Shown: one piece after another, positions 52,701 to 64,000 of the stretch
How the letters are laid out: every line of letters starts with the position of its first letter
Numbering within the stretch: the stretch's first letter is position 1
Assembly: GCA_024362935.1 (NCBI GenBank)
Contig: JANCRA010000010.1
Location: 10,346,501 to 10,410,500, forward strand
DNA: 64,000 nt
From: Setophaga petechia
Taxonomy: Eukaryota > Chordata > Aves > Passeriformes > Parulidae
Reading direction: 5' to 3'
The notes under the pieces: generated by a model
The model's database searches: none
The model's input: the letters and a program-made list of their open reading frames with translations, nothing else
Told to the model about the DNA's origin: nothing
Translations under genes and position numbers: made by a program

Positions 52701-55700
52701 ATTACACAAACATTAAAATCAAATGTCTGAGGTACAAAAGCAGGCTTGGCATATGGATCTGTTCTGTCATGGCCTACTCTGACAAGATGCAGGAAAGGTA
52801 CAAAGTCAACTTAGCCTCAGGAAAAATCCCCCTGCTGTGCTGCTCTAAAGAAATACCTCTGCTTTCACACAAGCAGCACCAATAAGATCCAGACTCATCC
52901 CACACTGCCCTTACAAGTCAGAGGAACCTGCAAGGAGGGGATCCTAAACTGTCATTTCACCCATTTCCCAAAAATTATATAACACAGAAATTTTAAAAAA
53001 TCCTTTCAGAATCTTACATCAAGCAATGAGCTGCTCCAGTAACCACACACAAGAGGCAGGTTTCAGTTCATGTCCTTCCATGAGACCCACAGTAACTAAC
53101 AGGCTCCACAATGAATCCTTAGACTGAACTGTTTTTATCTTCAAAAGGTACAAGTGCTTTGTTTTTACATATAGATTTAATTAGTTATTTTTTAGCCTAC
53201 ACCTCAGATAATAAAACTGTTCCAAACTGCCCAAATTAAGTAATAAATCTTCTCCCTTTTAAGGCTTGTTTCCTATTTTGTGTTCCTGAAAAGTTGAAAA
53301 AATTCTACACACCTGAATAACTTACTTGATGTAGGGTTGAGTATTCCAGGATGTTAATACATGATAAAGATAAAAATTTTCATCTTTTTTTCTGGTTTTT
53401 TTTTTCCATGTTCCCTGGACAATCATGTCCATTTAAAATGTAGTTAACTGAAATGCTTTAAATACTTCAAAACATAGAGCTGTTGAAGTACTACTTAAGA
53501 CATGAAAAACAACCCAAAATTTCTGCTGCTTGAAGTTTCCATTAATAAAGTTACAGTCCATGGATCTCACACTTTATAATACATCTGAAGAGGAGACAAC
53601 CTGAAGAAATGCACTGAGCTGGAAGAACCCAACCAACACATGGGAATTCACACTCTTAAAAACCCAACCAATTACAAACACAAAGCTCTGGGACTTTGAA
53701 GCAGTTTGGCCACTGCACAGCAACTCATCAAAATGCTGCTTACTTGGCACACAGAGGCACCTGAACAGACATTTCTGCTATTCCTTGAAAAGGTTAAGGG
53801 ATCAAGACTGAAATAAAGAAAATATGTGATATTAGTAAGTAGTATCTGCTCATAAAATACTGAAAAGCAAGAAACCATATTTGAAAAAGCTTATACTCTT
53901 CTGAAATATTTCTATTACATGGACATTCACAGTGATTTTCCTGAAATCAGACACTTTCACCCTAGACCATAGACTGAAGTGATTTGAAATGGAAATATTT
54001 CCTGTCCACTCACTGCCAGTTTCAGTTCCCAGAGTGATATAACAGATGACATCCAGTACAATATATTCTTTTATTAACCATAAATTTGAGCCTGCTTTAG
54101 GGATTTGGAGTGTTCAGTTTCATGCTGAAAAAATGTAACGTTATCCACAGACCATCAGCATGTGTAACAAAAACAGAGCCACAGGTTATGTGACTTTGAT
54201 CAAATTATGACAAAATTTCATCTGAATTTAAAAATGCTTGGAAAACCATTTATACTAATTGTTTAACCTTTTATTTTTAAAGATCCATGCACACCATCTG
54301 ATTTTTTCTGCAGGAAGTAGTCACTTCTCAGAAATGAAGTCTTTTTATACAGAATGACAATGAACAAGTTGTCTTCTGGCATTCATCTTATTTAAGAAGC
54401 CAGAATGCAATGGAAGTTTTAAGACAGCATTTAAATACACAGATTAAAAAGTTAAATTGAAACGTTCTCACAAACTTTCACTTAACTCCTTTCTATAAAC
54501 ATTAAACTGAACACACATGCAGCTAATCCTAAAACACTGAACAGGAAGATACAAAATACAATCACATTATTGTAGTAAATTCAGAAGTAAATCCAAAGAT
54601 TATCAAGTTTCACTTCCAGTAGAAATTATAGCTTTTAACAGGAATACTACTTGGATATAATTGTAAAATATATACATGGAAACATTTTTTTTTTGTTATA
54701 GTAAAACCTAAGCACAGTGGGAGGAGAGGGAGGAATCACACCTAGAAATCCAACACAGCTTGCCACAGACAAGCACACAGATAAACTACTGGAGTCTGCA
54801 CACTGGAGCTTCAATGGTTGAATGAAATATAATAAACAATAAATAAAAGATGTAAACCAAATGCAGTGTGGTTACACTGAGCAATCATCATCCACAGCAT
54901 TGTTAGACAATATTGGATGTTATTCTATCATTTATTTGGGGCTTTGATTCCTACATTTACTGCCAGAAGGTAATAAAAAGAAACTTCTGTCAGTGCAGCT
55001 CATTCTTTAGTGAGCTGAATGTCCCATTTTCCAACCTCTGCATGACATTTCACGGCCAGTGGTCCTTAATGAAAAAGAACCCCAAAAGTGAATGGCATGA
55101 TTACTGAATTACTCTTACAAATGCAACTATAAGGAGAAACCTAAGCTAGCCCAACTTGCATTATTCCTAGCTAATGAATAAAAGATAAAGGTTTTGTTTC
55201 CTTTGATGTTCTGAAGAAGCATGGAAAAATAACTTTTCACCTGTTAAGGGTCTGGCTGAGTTAGGTGTTTGTTTTTTCTTTTTGTTTCTTATTTTAACTC
55301 TTTTCATACTTAACCTATTCCTCCTGTCAGAAGGTGAACTAAGCTAATTATTAAACACCACCAACATAAGTTGCTCAAAACAGAATTAAACAATAAAGCA
55401 AAGTTGTAACTGTGCAATAGATCATTTTACTGGTTCTTTGAAAAGTATCTTAGCTCAACTTGTTTAGTAAACAACAGAAAAAGCAAACCCCTAGATATTC
55501 TTTCATAACTAGAGCACAATTTGTGAAGCAGTATCAGAAGACCTCAGATAAAATTTTGACAGAGTAAACAAAATGAAAGCTCCTTATAATGGGGAATAAT
55601 CCTCAACTGTACTCCCTACACAAATTTGCTCACAGACACTGCATTAATAAGGGATGCTGTCTTTAGAGCAAGGTAAGAAAAAAGAGAGAGTTAAAAGGAC

Positions 55701-56941
55701 CCTCTGGGTTGTTCTGTAATTTTCGTGGTAAGCTGACCAAATTCCATTCACAAACTGTGGGCAGGCTGGTGAAGTGCCCCCCTTGGGTTACAAATGAATA
55801 CCCTGCTCTTCATTTCCTGGCAGGAAGGGCTGGATAGCCTTACCCTGAGCTCTGTATTCCACCACGGAGCTGGCTGCATTTCAACAGATGCTGAAGTGAT
55901 TTCTGAAACATTATCATCTTCTTGCTTGTGAAAAACTCACTGTTAAAAACACTCCTATGAAAGATGTTGAATAATTTATATGCTCATTATACTAACCTCA
56001 AACTCTTTTGATGAGATAGATACCTTTTAAAGAGTACCTAAATTAACACAGCTTTAGGGGGGTAATGTTAAAAACATCTGAATAGCTACATGGAACACTG
56101 GGCCTAATCACAAAAATAGCCTGGGGATTTCCTGGCTCCCCTGTCCAGTTCCTCTGCCTCCATGCTGTAGTTCACCAATTCTGAACATATACTTAACATA
56201 AATGCATGGAGACCTCATTTTATCCACATCATTGAAATTACTCCAGTTGTGAAAAGGGGAAAAAACAAACAAAACAAAAAAAGTAGGGACACTTTCAATT
56301 CATGTTGCTTTAAAATTTTGATCTACATTGCAGCTCACAAATAGGTGCATTAAAGCAGGTGGGGAGGGAAAGGCAAACACCAACACCAAAGTGGGAAGAA
56401 ACAGATGGGAGTGAGAATTTCACAAAGCAGCTTCACTGCTTGAGTCAACATAAAACATATCTACACCCCTGAGCCACAAAAGAGATAAACTCCATTGAAA
56501 GTTAATAGGAGTTAGGGCACTCCATTCTTTTTCAGAATCCCACTCCAAGCTTTTCAGGGTCTCCTCACACTTACATGGTGAACCTTAAACCACCCATTTA
56601 CACCCTGTATCTCTCAAACTTCAAGGCCAAGCCCAGCACAAGCTTGAAAACTTTGCCAAAAAGGTTTGTGATTCCTTCCCACATCATATTTAAAGTTCAT
56701 CCAGACAGAGCACCCTTTATGCTCAGCAAAAATTGCACAATTTGCCAGTTTCAACTTCCATCCTCGTTTCGTTACCACTGTCTACAACTGGGGGCAAGCC
56801 TAGACAGGAAGGTAAAACTGATTCCCAGAGAAGCTGGAGGAAGAGGAAGCAGTGCAGGCAGGCTTTACAAGGGCTGAGAGACAAGATACAGACTGGGACC
56901 TTAACAGCTCAGACAGAGGAAAAGAATGGAATTCTTCATTG

Positions 56942-57023
56942 GCTGGGCAGCTGTAACCAAAGTTACTCTGGTACCTTTAAATCTTCACTAGCTGGGCAGC
57001 TGTAACCAAAGTTACTCTGGTAC
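56942..57023. repeat. Two-copy tandem duplication, 49-base period
   Basis: The stretch GCTGGGCAGCTGTAACCAAA followed by GTTACTCTGGTAC occurs at 56942 and again at 56991 without change. About 16 less similar bases lie between the copies. A run of nine G follows at 57031-57039. Confidence 0.9.
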
Positions 57024-58899
57024 TTTTGAGGGGGGGGGAAAAATCACAGAACCATAAAGATTGGAATCAAGGAAGTTTTTCCTGTGGGATAAACAAATTT
57101 CCAACTTCACAGAGCACTCCCCACTTCACAAGAACACACTACATGGGTTGCTCCAGGAAACACCAATGAGACTGAAGACAGCAATTATGAACAAAGCCCA
57201 AGCAGCAGCCACTGCCCAGCTGTGGGCCAGCTGTGCCCCAGTGCTGCTGTTCAGCTCCCTGGCTGTACTTTAGGGGGGCTCTGTGCAGCTCTGCCCCTGC
57301 TGAGGGCAGCACCCAAACCCTCCCACTGATGTGCACTGTGAGCTTGTGACCTCTGTCACCAGGCAGGGGCATCCCCAGGGCCACCCAGAGGAGGGGCTGG
57401 CACCACCCAGCTCCTGACGGAGTCAGCCCCAGCAGCTCAGTGCCAGGCGACTCCGCGGCATCAAGGCACTTGCAGTGTGGAAGAAAACCCCATCAAAACA
57501 AAAGTCAAAGTGTCGCCACTGATTTGAATGGGTTGGGGTTTAGCTCTTTAAACAAAACAGCCAAATGAAACCAGAAAGAAATCCCTTTGTTTTCTATGTT
57601 TGAAAGGAAAACAGATTGGGGTGCTGTTCCCATCAGCAGATGACAGAGGCCTGCTTGGAGTTTGCTTAAATCACTGTCGAATATACAAAGATCATGTGAC
57701 TGTTGTAAGTTTCTAAAATTGTATTTTTTTGATGCTTTCTGATTCCAGACCAGTCACACCTGGAATTACATATGTTTAACTGAGCAGCTGATAACTTATA
57801 ATTTTAACAATTTAAACATTAAGTGTTTAGATCTAAACATTCTCACATTATGCTTTCTATGAGCTACACTAGCTTCACATATAATTTTAACCTGCATTAT
57901 TTGGAAAAAAATTTTCTCTTTTAGTCTGCAAAATTAAGGTTTCAAAAAGGGGACTTTCACAAATCAGATTATTCTTCAGTATTTTACATACAAATAGCTG
58001 AAAATTCAGTATAGATAAGCAAACACAGAACAAGTTTTCTTTCATAAATACCAGAATTCAACCCAGCAGCCTACTCATCTTGGAATTCCATAACTTTTCA
58101 AGGAAAATATTAGGAAACATATGGAAATATTACGCTATAATTACAAAACTCAGGAAGATAAATTTTATAAAGGTAGGGTGAACTTTAAGCATCAATATCA
58201 ATTTGGGATTTAGTTTGGAGAACTAAAATCCTCCATTTGAAAACACAAAGCAAAGTTAATTAGAAAACAGTTTGAGCAAAGGGGGCTCTTGCAAAGAGTT
58301 CTTAGAAAGGATCACCTTGAATGTGTTTGATGCTGAGGCGATGCCATAACTTTTCTTCACACAAAAGCAGTCATCTACAGAGCACAACCAGATGTTAAGT
58401 TTTCTTTTCTTAGTTTCTGTAAACCTCTGTGACCTCTCTCAAATTAAAAAAGGGAATAGCATTTTTAAAGCCACGGGAGCTATAATTAGTGAAGCATTCT
58501 AAGGATTTTCATTAATTCATAGCCAGCCAACCAGGAATTTTCCCACAGCCGTATACAAAAAAAAGTCAGGGAAGTCACTGATTGCTTGGTTGGATTTGAA
58601 TGTAGTCAGAAGTAAGATCAGAAATACCTAGTCACTCCCACTGATATAAGAGTGAAGAACATAGGCAAGGTCAGAAATTAAAATCCAAGTCTGCCCACCA
58701 ACCATGAGGAAAATCCAGCAGGGCCATATAGCAGGGGGCATAGGCATGGGTATTACACACAATTTTGTGAGATAAAGGATCATATGGCTAGATCATTCCA
58801 AATCAATCATTTGGAAACCCAACGCCCTGAATGTGCAGCTCCAAGCAGATCTGCAGGCCTGTCACACCCTCCAGCCAGCAGCCCCAGAGCTGATTGATG

Positions 58900-59530
58900 C
58901 TGTCCAGTTGTGCACAATGTTCACAGCAGCTCTCGGCCCTCACACACACGGATGGAGCCCTTTGAACTCCACACGCTCCCCAACAGCCCCTCATTGTTCC
59001 TGCGAGCCCGGGAACAGCACACGGGGAGCGCCAGCCTTCGGCGGAGATGCTCTGAACACCGAGGCCGGAGGATACAGAAGGGCTGAATGCAGCGGCAAGA
59101 GCCGGCAGGGCCCGGGAGCTCCGCCACGGGCGCGGGCAGGGGCGGGAGGAGGGACAGACAGACCCCCGGGCAGGAGGGACAGACAGACCCCCGGGAAGGA
59201 GGGCCAGGAGGGACAGAGAGACCCCCGGGAGGAGGGACAGACAGACTCCCGGGCAGGGGCAGCAGGGAGGGACAGACCCGGACAGGGGCAGCAGAGGGAC
59301 AGACCCCCGGGCAGGAGGGACGGACAGACCTCCGCTCCGCCGTATCGCTCATTCCGCGCTGCCAGCAGACTCTGCCTCAGGCAGCACGGGGGCAGCGCCC
59401 CGCAGGCACCGCAGCGCGGGCACCGCACCCAGAGGAACAGATCTGACTCACATCGGTCACGGACACACAGCTCTGGCTCTCCTCCATCAACCAGAGCACA
59501 CACGCCACAGTTTGTGCTTTCAGGTACAAC
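58900..59530 (-). promoter_or_regulatory. CpG-rich island, candidate IL17RD promoter
   Basis: A sharp rise in G+C and CpG density stands alone in AT-rich DNA upstream of all IL17RD exons. This is the usual signature of a vertebrate promoter. A minus-strand donor-like GAT|GTGAGT is at about 59449. I found no signal-peptide coding exon of the IL17RD type here, so assignment to IL17RD rests on position only. The long open frames across it on both strands follow from the stop-poor GC-rich repeat and are not genes. Confidence 0.45.
59146..59332. repeat. GC-rich minisatellite in the 59 kb island
   Basis: Imperfect tandem copies of a unit of roughly 25-26 bases built on GGAGGGACAGACAGACCCCC followed by GGGCA. 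About six to seven copies are visible, some shortened or with a GGGGCAGCA insert. It occupies most of the CpG island core. Such arrays are unstable and are often collapsed or expanded in assemblies. Confidence 0.85.
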
Positions 59531-59559
59531 ACCTGATGTAGGAACCCCCTAGCACAAAG

Positions 59560-62500
59560 CTACCTCTCACATTTATTTGGGTGCATTGGAGTATGAGTGA
59601 TGCACCCCAAAAGCAGATTTACTGTCTTGCTGAATAACAGCCCCAAGAGAAATAATAAAAATAGAATGTCTGGAACAATTCTTCAAAGTCAATAGTGACA
59701 TAATGTTGTAATAGCCTTCAAGTGAGAGAATTTCAGAGAATGAAGCGTTTCCCGGAACATGCGCTGATGCCTGATAAAACTCTAATCCAAGCTTTATAAT
59801 TAGTTTTAATAATCAAATCAAACTTTGGGAGAACAAATCCCAACCTGCACATTTGACTTTCCTCACACTCCTGGAATCCACCATGCAGAGATGAGAGGCG
59901 ACAGGAGAACAACGTACCTTTAAAATCCATCAAGGGTGCCTTGGACATCACACTGAAAGTACAATTTACTAAGAGAAACAAGTTGAAGCATGTTAAAATA
60001 CACATTTATACCCTGGTTTGGCTGGCAGAATTTTGGCTAACTAGAGTGATAATACCTGTGTTTCTGTTGTATGGGTATTGCAATGAATCTATCCATTACT
60101 GGCATATGCCTGTATTCACTACTTTACTAAGTACATATCTGGTCAAAGTTTTTATGATAAAATCACATAGAAATATCCCGTGTCAGGATGTGCCACTCCT
60201 TTTGAGGAGAGCTGGGGAGGACAGTGAAACAATTATAAAATACTATACACATGAGAAGATAAAATACTTTTTCAAGTCTGCACTTAAATTTTGACCCTTA
60301 AAGTCTCACATTACCATAACCTAAAACCTAAAGTACTTCAGATGTACTGACCTAACATTATTTTAGGTTACTGTAACTTAAACTTCCATTCAATCCTTTT
60401 TTATAATTCATATAGAGATAAGAATATAAAAATAAGCACTCATACTACTTTTATGTGGTTTTTCCTAGGTTTGATGTATTAATGCATAGTATTCATTTTT
60501 AAATATAAAAACAATATAAAAACTACTACAGAAACATCAGCACTAACCTAAACTTTTAGAAAAAATGTATTTCAGATCCACCTCATTATACTGGTAGGAG
60601 TAAATATCAAATCAAAGCAATATACTTGAAAAAAAATTTACTTTTAAAAACTAAAAATGGCATTCAAGCTTAACAGTTCTGCAGGAATACTTCACACTCC
60701 TCTTGTTTGCTTCTGAAAACACATGCTAAATTTATGGGTAGAATTCAGCCTTTGAGCATAATTAAGCAGGCAAGCTCACATCAAAGCTTTGTTTCATCAT
60801 CTTTAGACTGATCTGCTGGACAGCCGGTCCTTATTAAACACCCTTTAACTGTTGCAGTTTTAAGTGACTAACATCCATGTTATATTAACATTACCAAGTA
60901 ATTAACTAAAGAAAAGCTAGCATCAGCTAATCATGACAGCTTAACATCCTTTCACCCATGCACTATAAAGTATTAATCTGTTAAAGCAGAACTTCTTCTT
61001 AAATAAATGTCTCGAGAGTTTAAATTAACAAGTCTGCTCCAGCAGTTTCCATACTTGTACTTACTGAAAAGCAGATTTTGAGGGAAGTAAGGCAGGGAGT
61101 GGAGTTCAGCATCTAAAGCAAGGGACACATTCTGGAGAGGAAATCAATCAAATCTGTAACAGTACCAAGTGACTCCAACTGCAGAAACCCTGTTAAGTTA
61201 ACAGCTGATGAATTATCATCACATTCAGATTGCCCAGTTCCATGCAAACACATAAGGAAATACACAATTTTGTTGGAAATACTGAGAGTTAGTTTCAATT
61301 ACATAAACGTATGTTTCCATATTTTTTCCTCTAGGTCATGCATTTGAATGCTCATTCTGAACACACAGCATTAAACTGTAGAGCCCCACAGTTCCTGAGG
61401 AAACAGTCATCTGTGACTTTGAACATGAACATATTTATGCTACTTTGTGCATTTTTAGAATAATTTAAATAGGCAGATTGTCATCAACACTTTTTGACAC
61501 TAGAGTAGGAACAGGGTCTCATTCTCTGCTACATTATTCAATAAATGAAATTCAAAAGGTAAAAACCCCAAAACAAACCCTGGAGGGACCCTGAAGCCAA
61601 ACTCTAACTAAACAAAAGTGATACAGATGCCTACCTGCATGACTGCCCATGCCTGCAAAGCCTTGCACTCAACATGCTGCATTGTATCTAATCACAGAGC
61701 ACAGGAAGCTTTAAGTGACACATCTCATCAATTCTGAAATGCTATCACATTGTTCTGGATGCCAGGGAGAGAAATCTATTGATTCTATAAATTCCCAAAA
61801 AATGGCACATAGGGAACTGATGGCATCTGGTCTGCAGAGCTTTAAAGCAGCTCTGGAACTGTCTATAGATTAAAAACACCCTGATGGCAAACATTAACAC
61901 CTTCCACCGTGCTCCACCTTAGGGCACTCTTCTGCCTAATGCCTTTTAAAATTTCTGCAAGAGAAAACCTGGGGCTTTTAACTGTTGGGAAATAACATTA
62001 AATAGAAGGGAGAAATTTAAACTTCAGTCATTTCTTACCATTTTACAGAGTGTTTTTCCTCCAAAATAAAGTTCCCAAAACATGTCCTCAGCTGAGGAAA
62101 GTATTTCTGGATGACCTAGCTCTGTGCCTGGTAGATTCCTAACTGTGGAGAAGTGTAAGTCTGCTTTGGGATGCTTGAGGACATAAATGTAGGGACACGG
62201 CAGCTTGAGCCTAAAGAATAATGAGGCAGGCAGAGCTCCCAACAGTGGAGCAGTAGGAAATCTTCAGTGTCTCTGCTCTGAAGTGAAAAGGAAATAGAAA
62301 GTTCCTTGCACAAAGAGCATAGAAGGGGACACAGGGAGTTTCAGGGAGACTGCACGGGAACAGAGCCCTCCAGTCTGCCTGAGCAGCTTTGCTTAGCAGA
62401 GCAAAGGAAGGGACAGCTCTCTGCTAACAAGGAGGGGAGGGTTGGTAAAATGCTGGATTATTTATTCTTCCTCATCATACAGTCACATTAAATTTAAGCT

Positions 62501-64000
62501 TTATACTGAACACGATTTAATGCCAGGAACTTCAGAGGAATTAAACATGAAAAAAATTACTCGTGTGTAGTCCCATTAGAATCTACAAAACAACTTGAGA
62601 GCAAAGTTGCTCATGTGTTTAACACTGAATAAATGAATCTGAAATATATTCAAATAATCCTCAGATCACAAGTCTGTCTTCTCTGTGCACCTCGTGGCTT
62701 GTTTATAGCATGAGAAAAATTCAGGGTCTACTTTTCCAGAATAGCTCCCCATGTGGACACACTCATTCTAGATTAAAACAGGCCCTTCTCTGAACTACTT
62801 CTACTCTGGATAAAGGTACGCATATGAGCTCCTAAGATCATCCATATGGAAAACTACTTTGCAATACTATTCTACTTTAAGCAAAAGTCTACCCTAATGT
62901 GAAATAAATATTAGGTGGTGGAATGCATCAAAATTTCTATTAAATATCAATGAAAGGAATCCTACACCAAGCAGTCAATCCAAATTCTACAGTCCTGAAC
63001 CCACTGAAATCTGGTAATTCTTAGCCACAGTAATGTTACTTGTCCTGGTATTAATTGTTTTCCTGCTACACACATGTAGAGTTTGCAAGACAAATGCCAG
63101 TGTATTACCAGAGAAGATGTATAGTACAGGTTATAAATATTCAATTTTGTGATGGAAGTTGTAAAACAAACAAAAAATCACATCTAGAATGTGATTTTAT
63201 TTTTAGTTTTGAAAACGTTAGATATTAACAGTTTCAGGGGCTATGAATAAAGCCAACAAATACTTCCTCATAAATTCTTTTAACCATAGTCCAGTAATAT
63301 GCTCCATTAAGTCAGTTTTTTACTGCTACAAAATATTGATACTTAATTGATAATTAAAACTTATTTTGCACAGAGAAAGAAACACTTGTGCTTTACTTGT
63401 GCATGTATGTATATTACCTCTGTGTGCATGGAGAAAAATAGAACACAGATTATAAAAAATAACACTCAAATGATGAAAAAAAGATTGACCATAGGGAACT
63501 GCAACTCACATTTACAATTTTAGCAGAGGAGAATACCCAATGTGCACGTATCTAAATGCACATACAAACCCAGCCAGCTACGTTTTATTTCTCCTTGAAC
63601 AACCATTAAAAGATAAATTATATACCTTTAGATTATTTATGCCCTTGAGAATCACCTCAATTCAACCACTTCATTTAATGCAAACTGGACTTTTTTACTT
63701 TCTCTATATAAAATGTTAAGATTTATTCATACCCTTAACATACATTAATTAGACACTACTTATAAATAACCTGCAATAAGAATAACTATTTGAATAGGAT
63801 ACAATTACTTAGGGCTTGTGTCTTTTCAATCAGTCAGTGTCCCTGCAGTGTTTAGAGTGGCAGAGGGGAAGTGGCCTGTGGTTAAACAGAGGAAATACCG
63901 AGGAATTTTAATAGAGCAAATAGTCTCTTTACTTCCTACAGGGCACTACTTCAAAGGCAGCCCTGCTCCAGAGCAGACAATGTGTTAGAGGGGCCATCAC
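59560..64000. other. Non-coding flank with nothing recognised
   Basis: AT-rich sequence with no open frame resembling a known protein, no homeodomain frame as expected for the syntenic neighbour HESX1, and no GC-rich island. A 9-base-stem inverted repeat lies at 63174-63198. It could be intergenic, or still IL17RD intron 1 if exon 1 lies beyond the window. Confidence 0.6.
63174..63198. repeat. Inverted repeat, 9-base stem
   Basis: AAAATCACA, a 7-base spacer, then TGTGATTTT. It is a simple hairpin in AT-rich DNA and may be chance. Confidence 0.6.

Larger units (their letters stand above)
43351..58830 (-). other. Non-coding stretch, presumed IL17RD intron 1
   Basis: About 15.5 kb lies upstream of exon 2 with no recognisable exon on either strand. 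It holds two CR1 tail fragments (45.23 and 47.56 kb), small tandem duplications at 44381-44420 and 56942-57023, a short CA run near 49690, and an unexplained 216-codon minus frame at 47498-48148. A large first intron fits the human gene, where intron 1 takes most of the locus (family knowledge). Confidence 0.65.

Noticed and set aside
57043..57070. Possible CR1 tail (ATCACAGAACCATAAAGATT)
   Set aside because: Only about 25 bases resemble the antisense CR1 end; too short to call.
58833..59552. 239-codon plus-strand and 143-170-codon minus-strand frames at the 59 kb island
   Set aside because: They translate the minisatellite in several frames (repeated DRQTPG or CPSLLPG-type units), so they reflect repeat composition, not protein coding.
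59918..60005. Minus-strand hydrophobic leader-like start (MCILTCFNLFLLVNCTFS) running into AAAG|GTACGT
   Set aside because: It looks like a signal peptide with a good donor, but the donor leaves phase 1 while IL17RD exon 2 enters at phase 0, and no other acceptor near 43350 repairs this. Hydrophobic frames are common in T-rich DNA.

Overview
The window is vertebrate nuclear DNA, most likely from a bird. Long AT-rich introns separate short conserved exons, and two short GC-rich islands stand out. Every interspersed repeat I can recognise with confidence is a CR1-type LINE fragment, the family that dominates avian genomes; I see no Alu, B1 or L1 sequence. The species cannot be fixed from the sequence alone.

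The one gene I can prove is IL17RD (interleukin-17 receptor D, also called SEF), on the minus strand. I traced exons 2 to 13 (exon numbers follow the human gene from memory) between 43350 and 26091. All twelve have canonical GT/AG borders, and the phases agree at every junction. Together they encode 696 residues in frame: an ectodomain with several N-glycosylation sequons, one membrane segment, a SEFIR domain and the family C-terminus. Only the signal-peptide exon is missing. It is either upstream of the window or within the first intron region and not recognisable.

Layout from low to high coordinates: 1-16740 is non-coding, AT-rich and has one clear CR1 copy near 4.6-5.2 kb. 16750-18000 is a strong CpG island with two good minus-strand splice donors; by synteny it is the likely upstream promoter of ARHGEF3, which would place 1-16.7 kb in that gene's first intron (inference). 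18.1-26.09 kb is the interval between that island and the IL17RD stop, and includes the IL17RD 3' UTR and a possible LTR remnant near 22.1 kb. 26.09-43.35 kb holds the IL17RD exons. 43.35-58.8 kb is non-coding and is presumably the large first intron. 58.9-59.5 kb is a second, smaller CpG-rich island with a GC-rich minisatellite, the best in-window candidate for the IL17RD promoter. 59.6-64 kb shows nothing recognisable.

The most useful leads are the unresolved IL17RD first exon, a read-through of the exon 12 donor that would give a receptor with a different tail, the promoter island at 17 kb, a 27-base palindrome at 19.37 kb, and an unexplained 216-codon open frame in the presumed intron 1.
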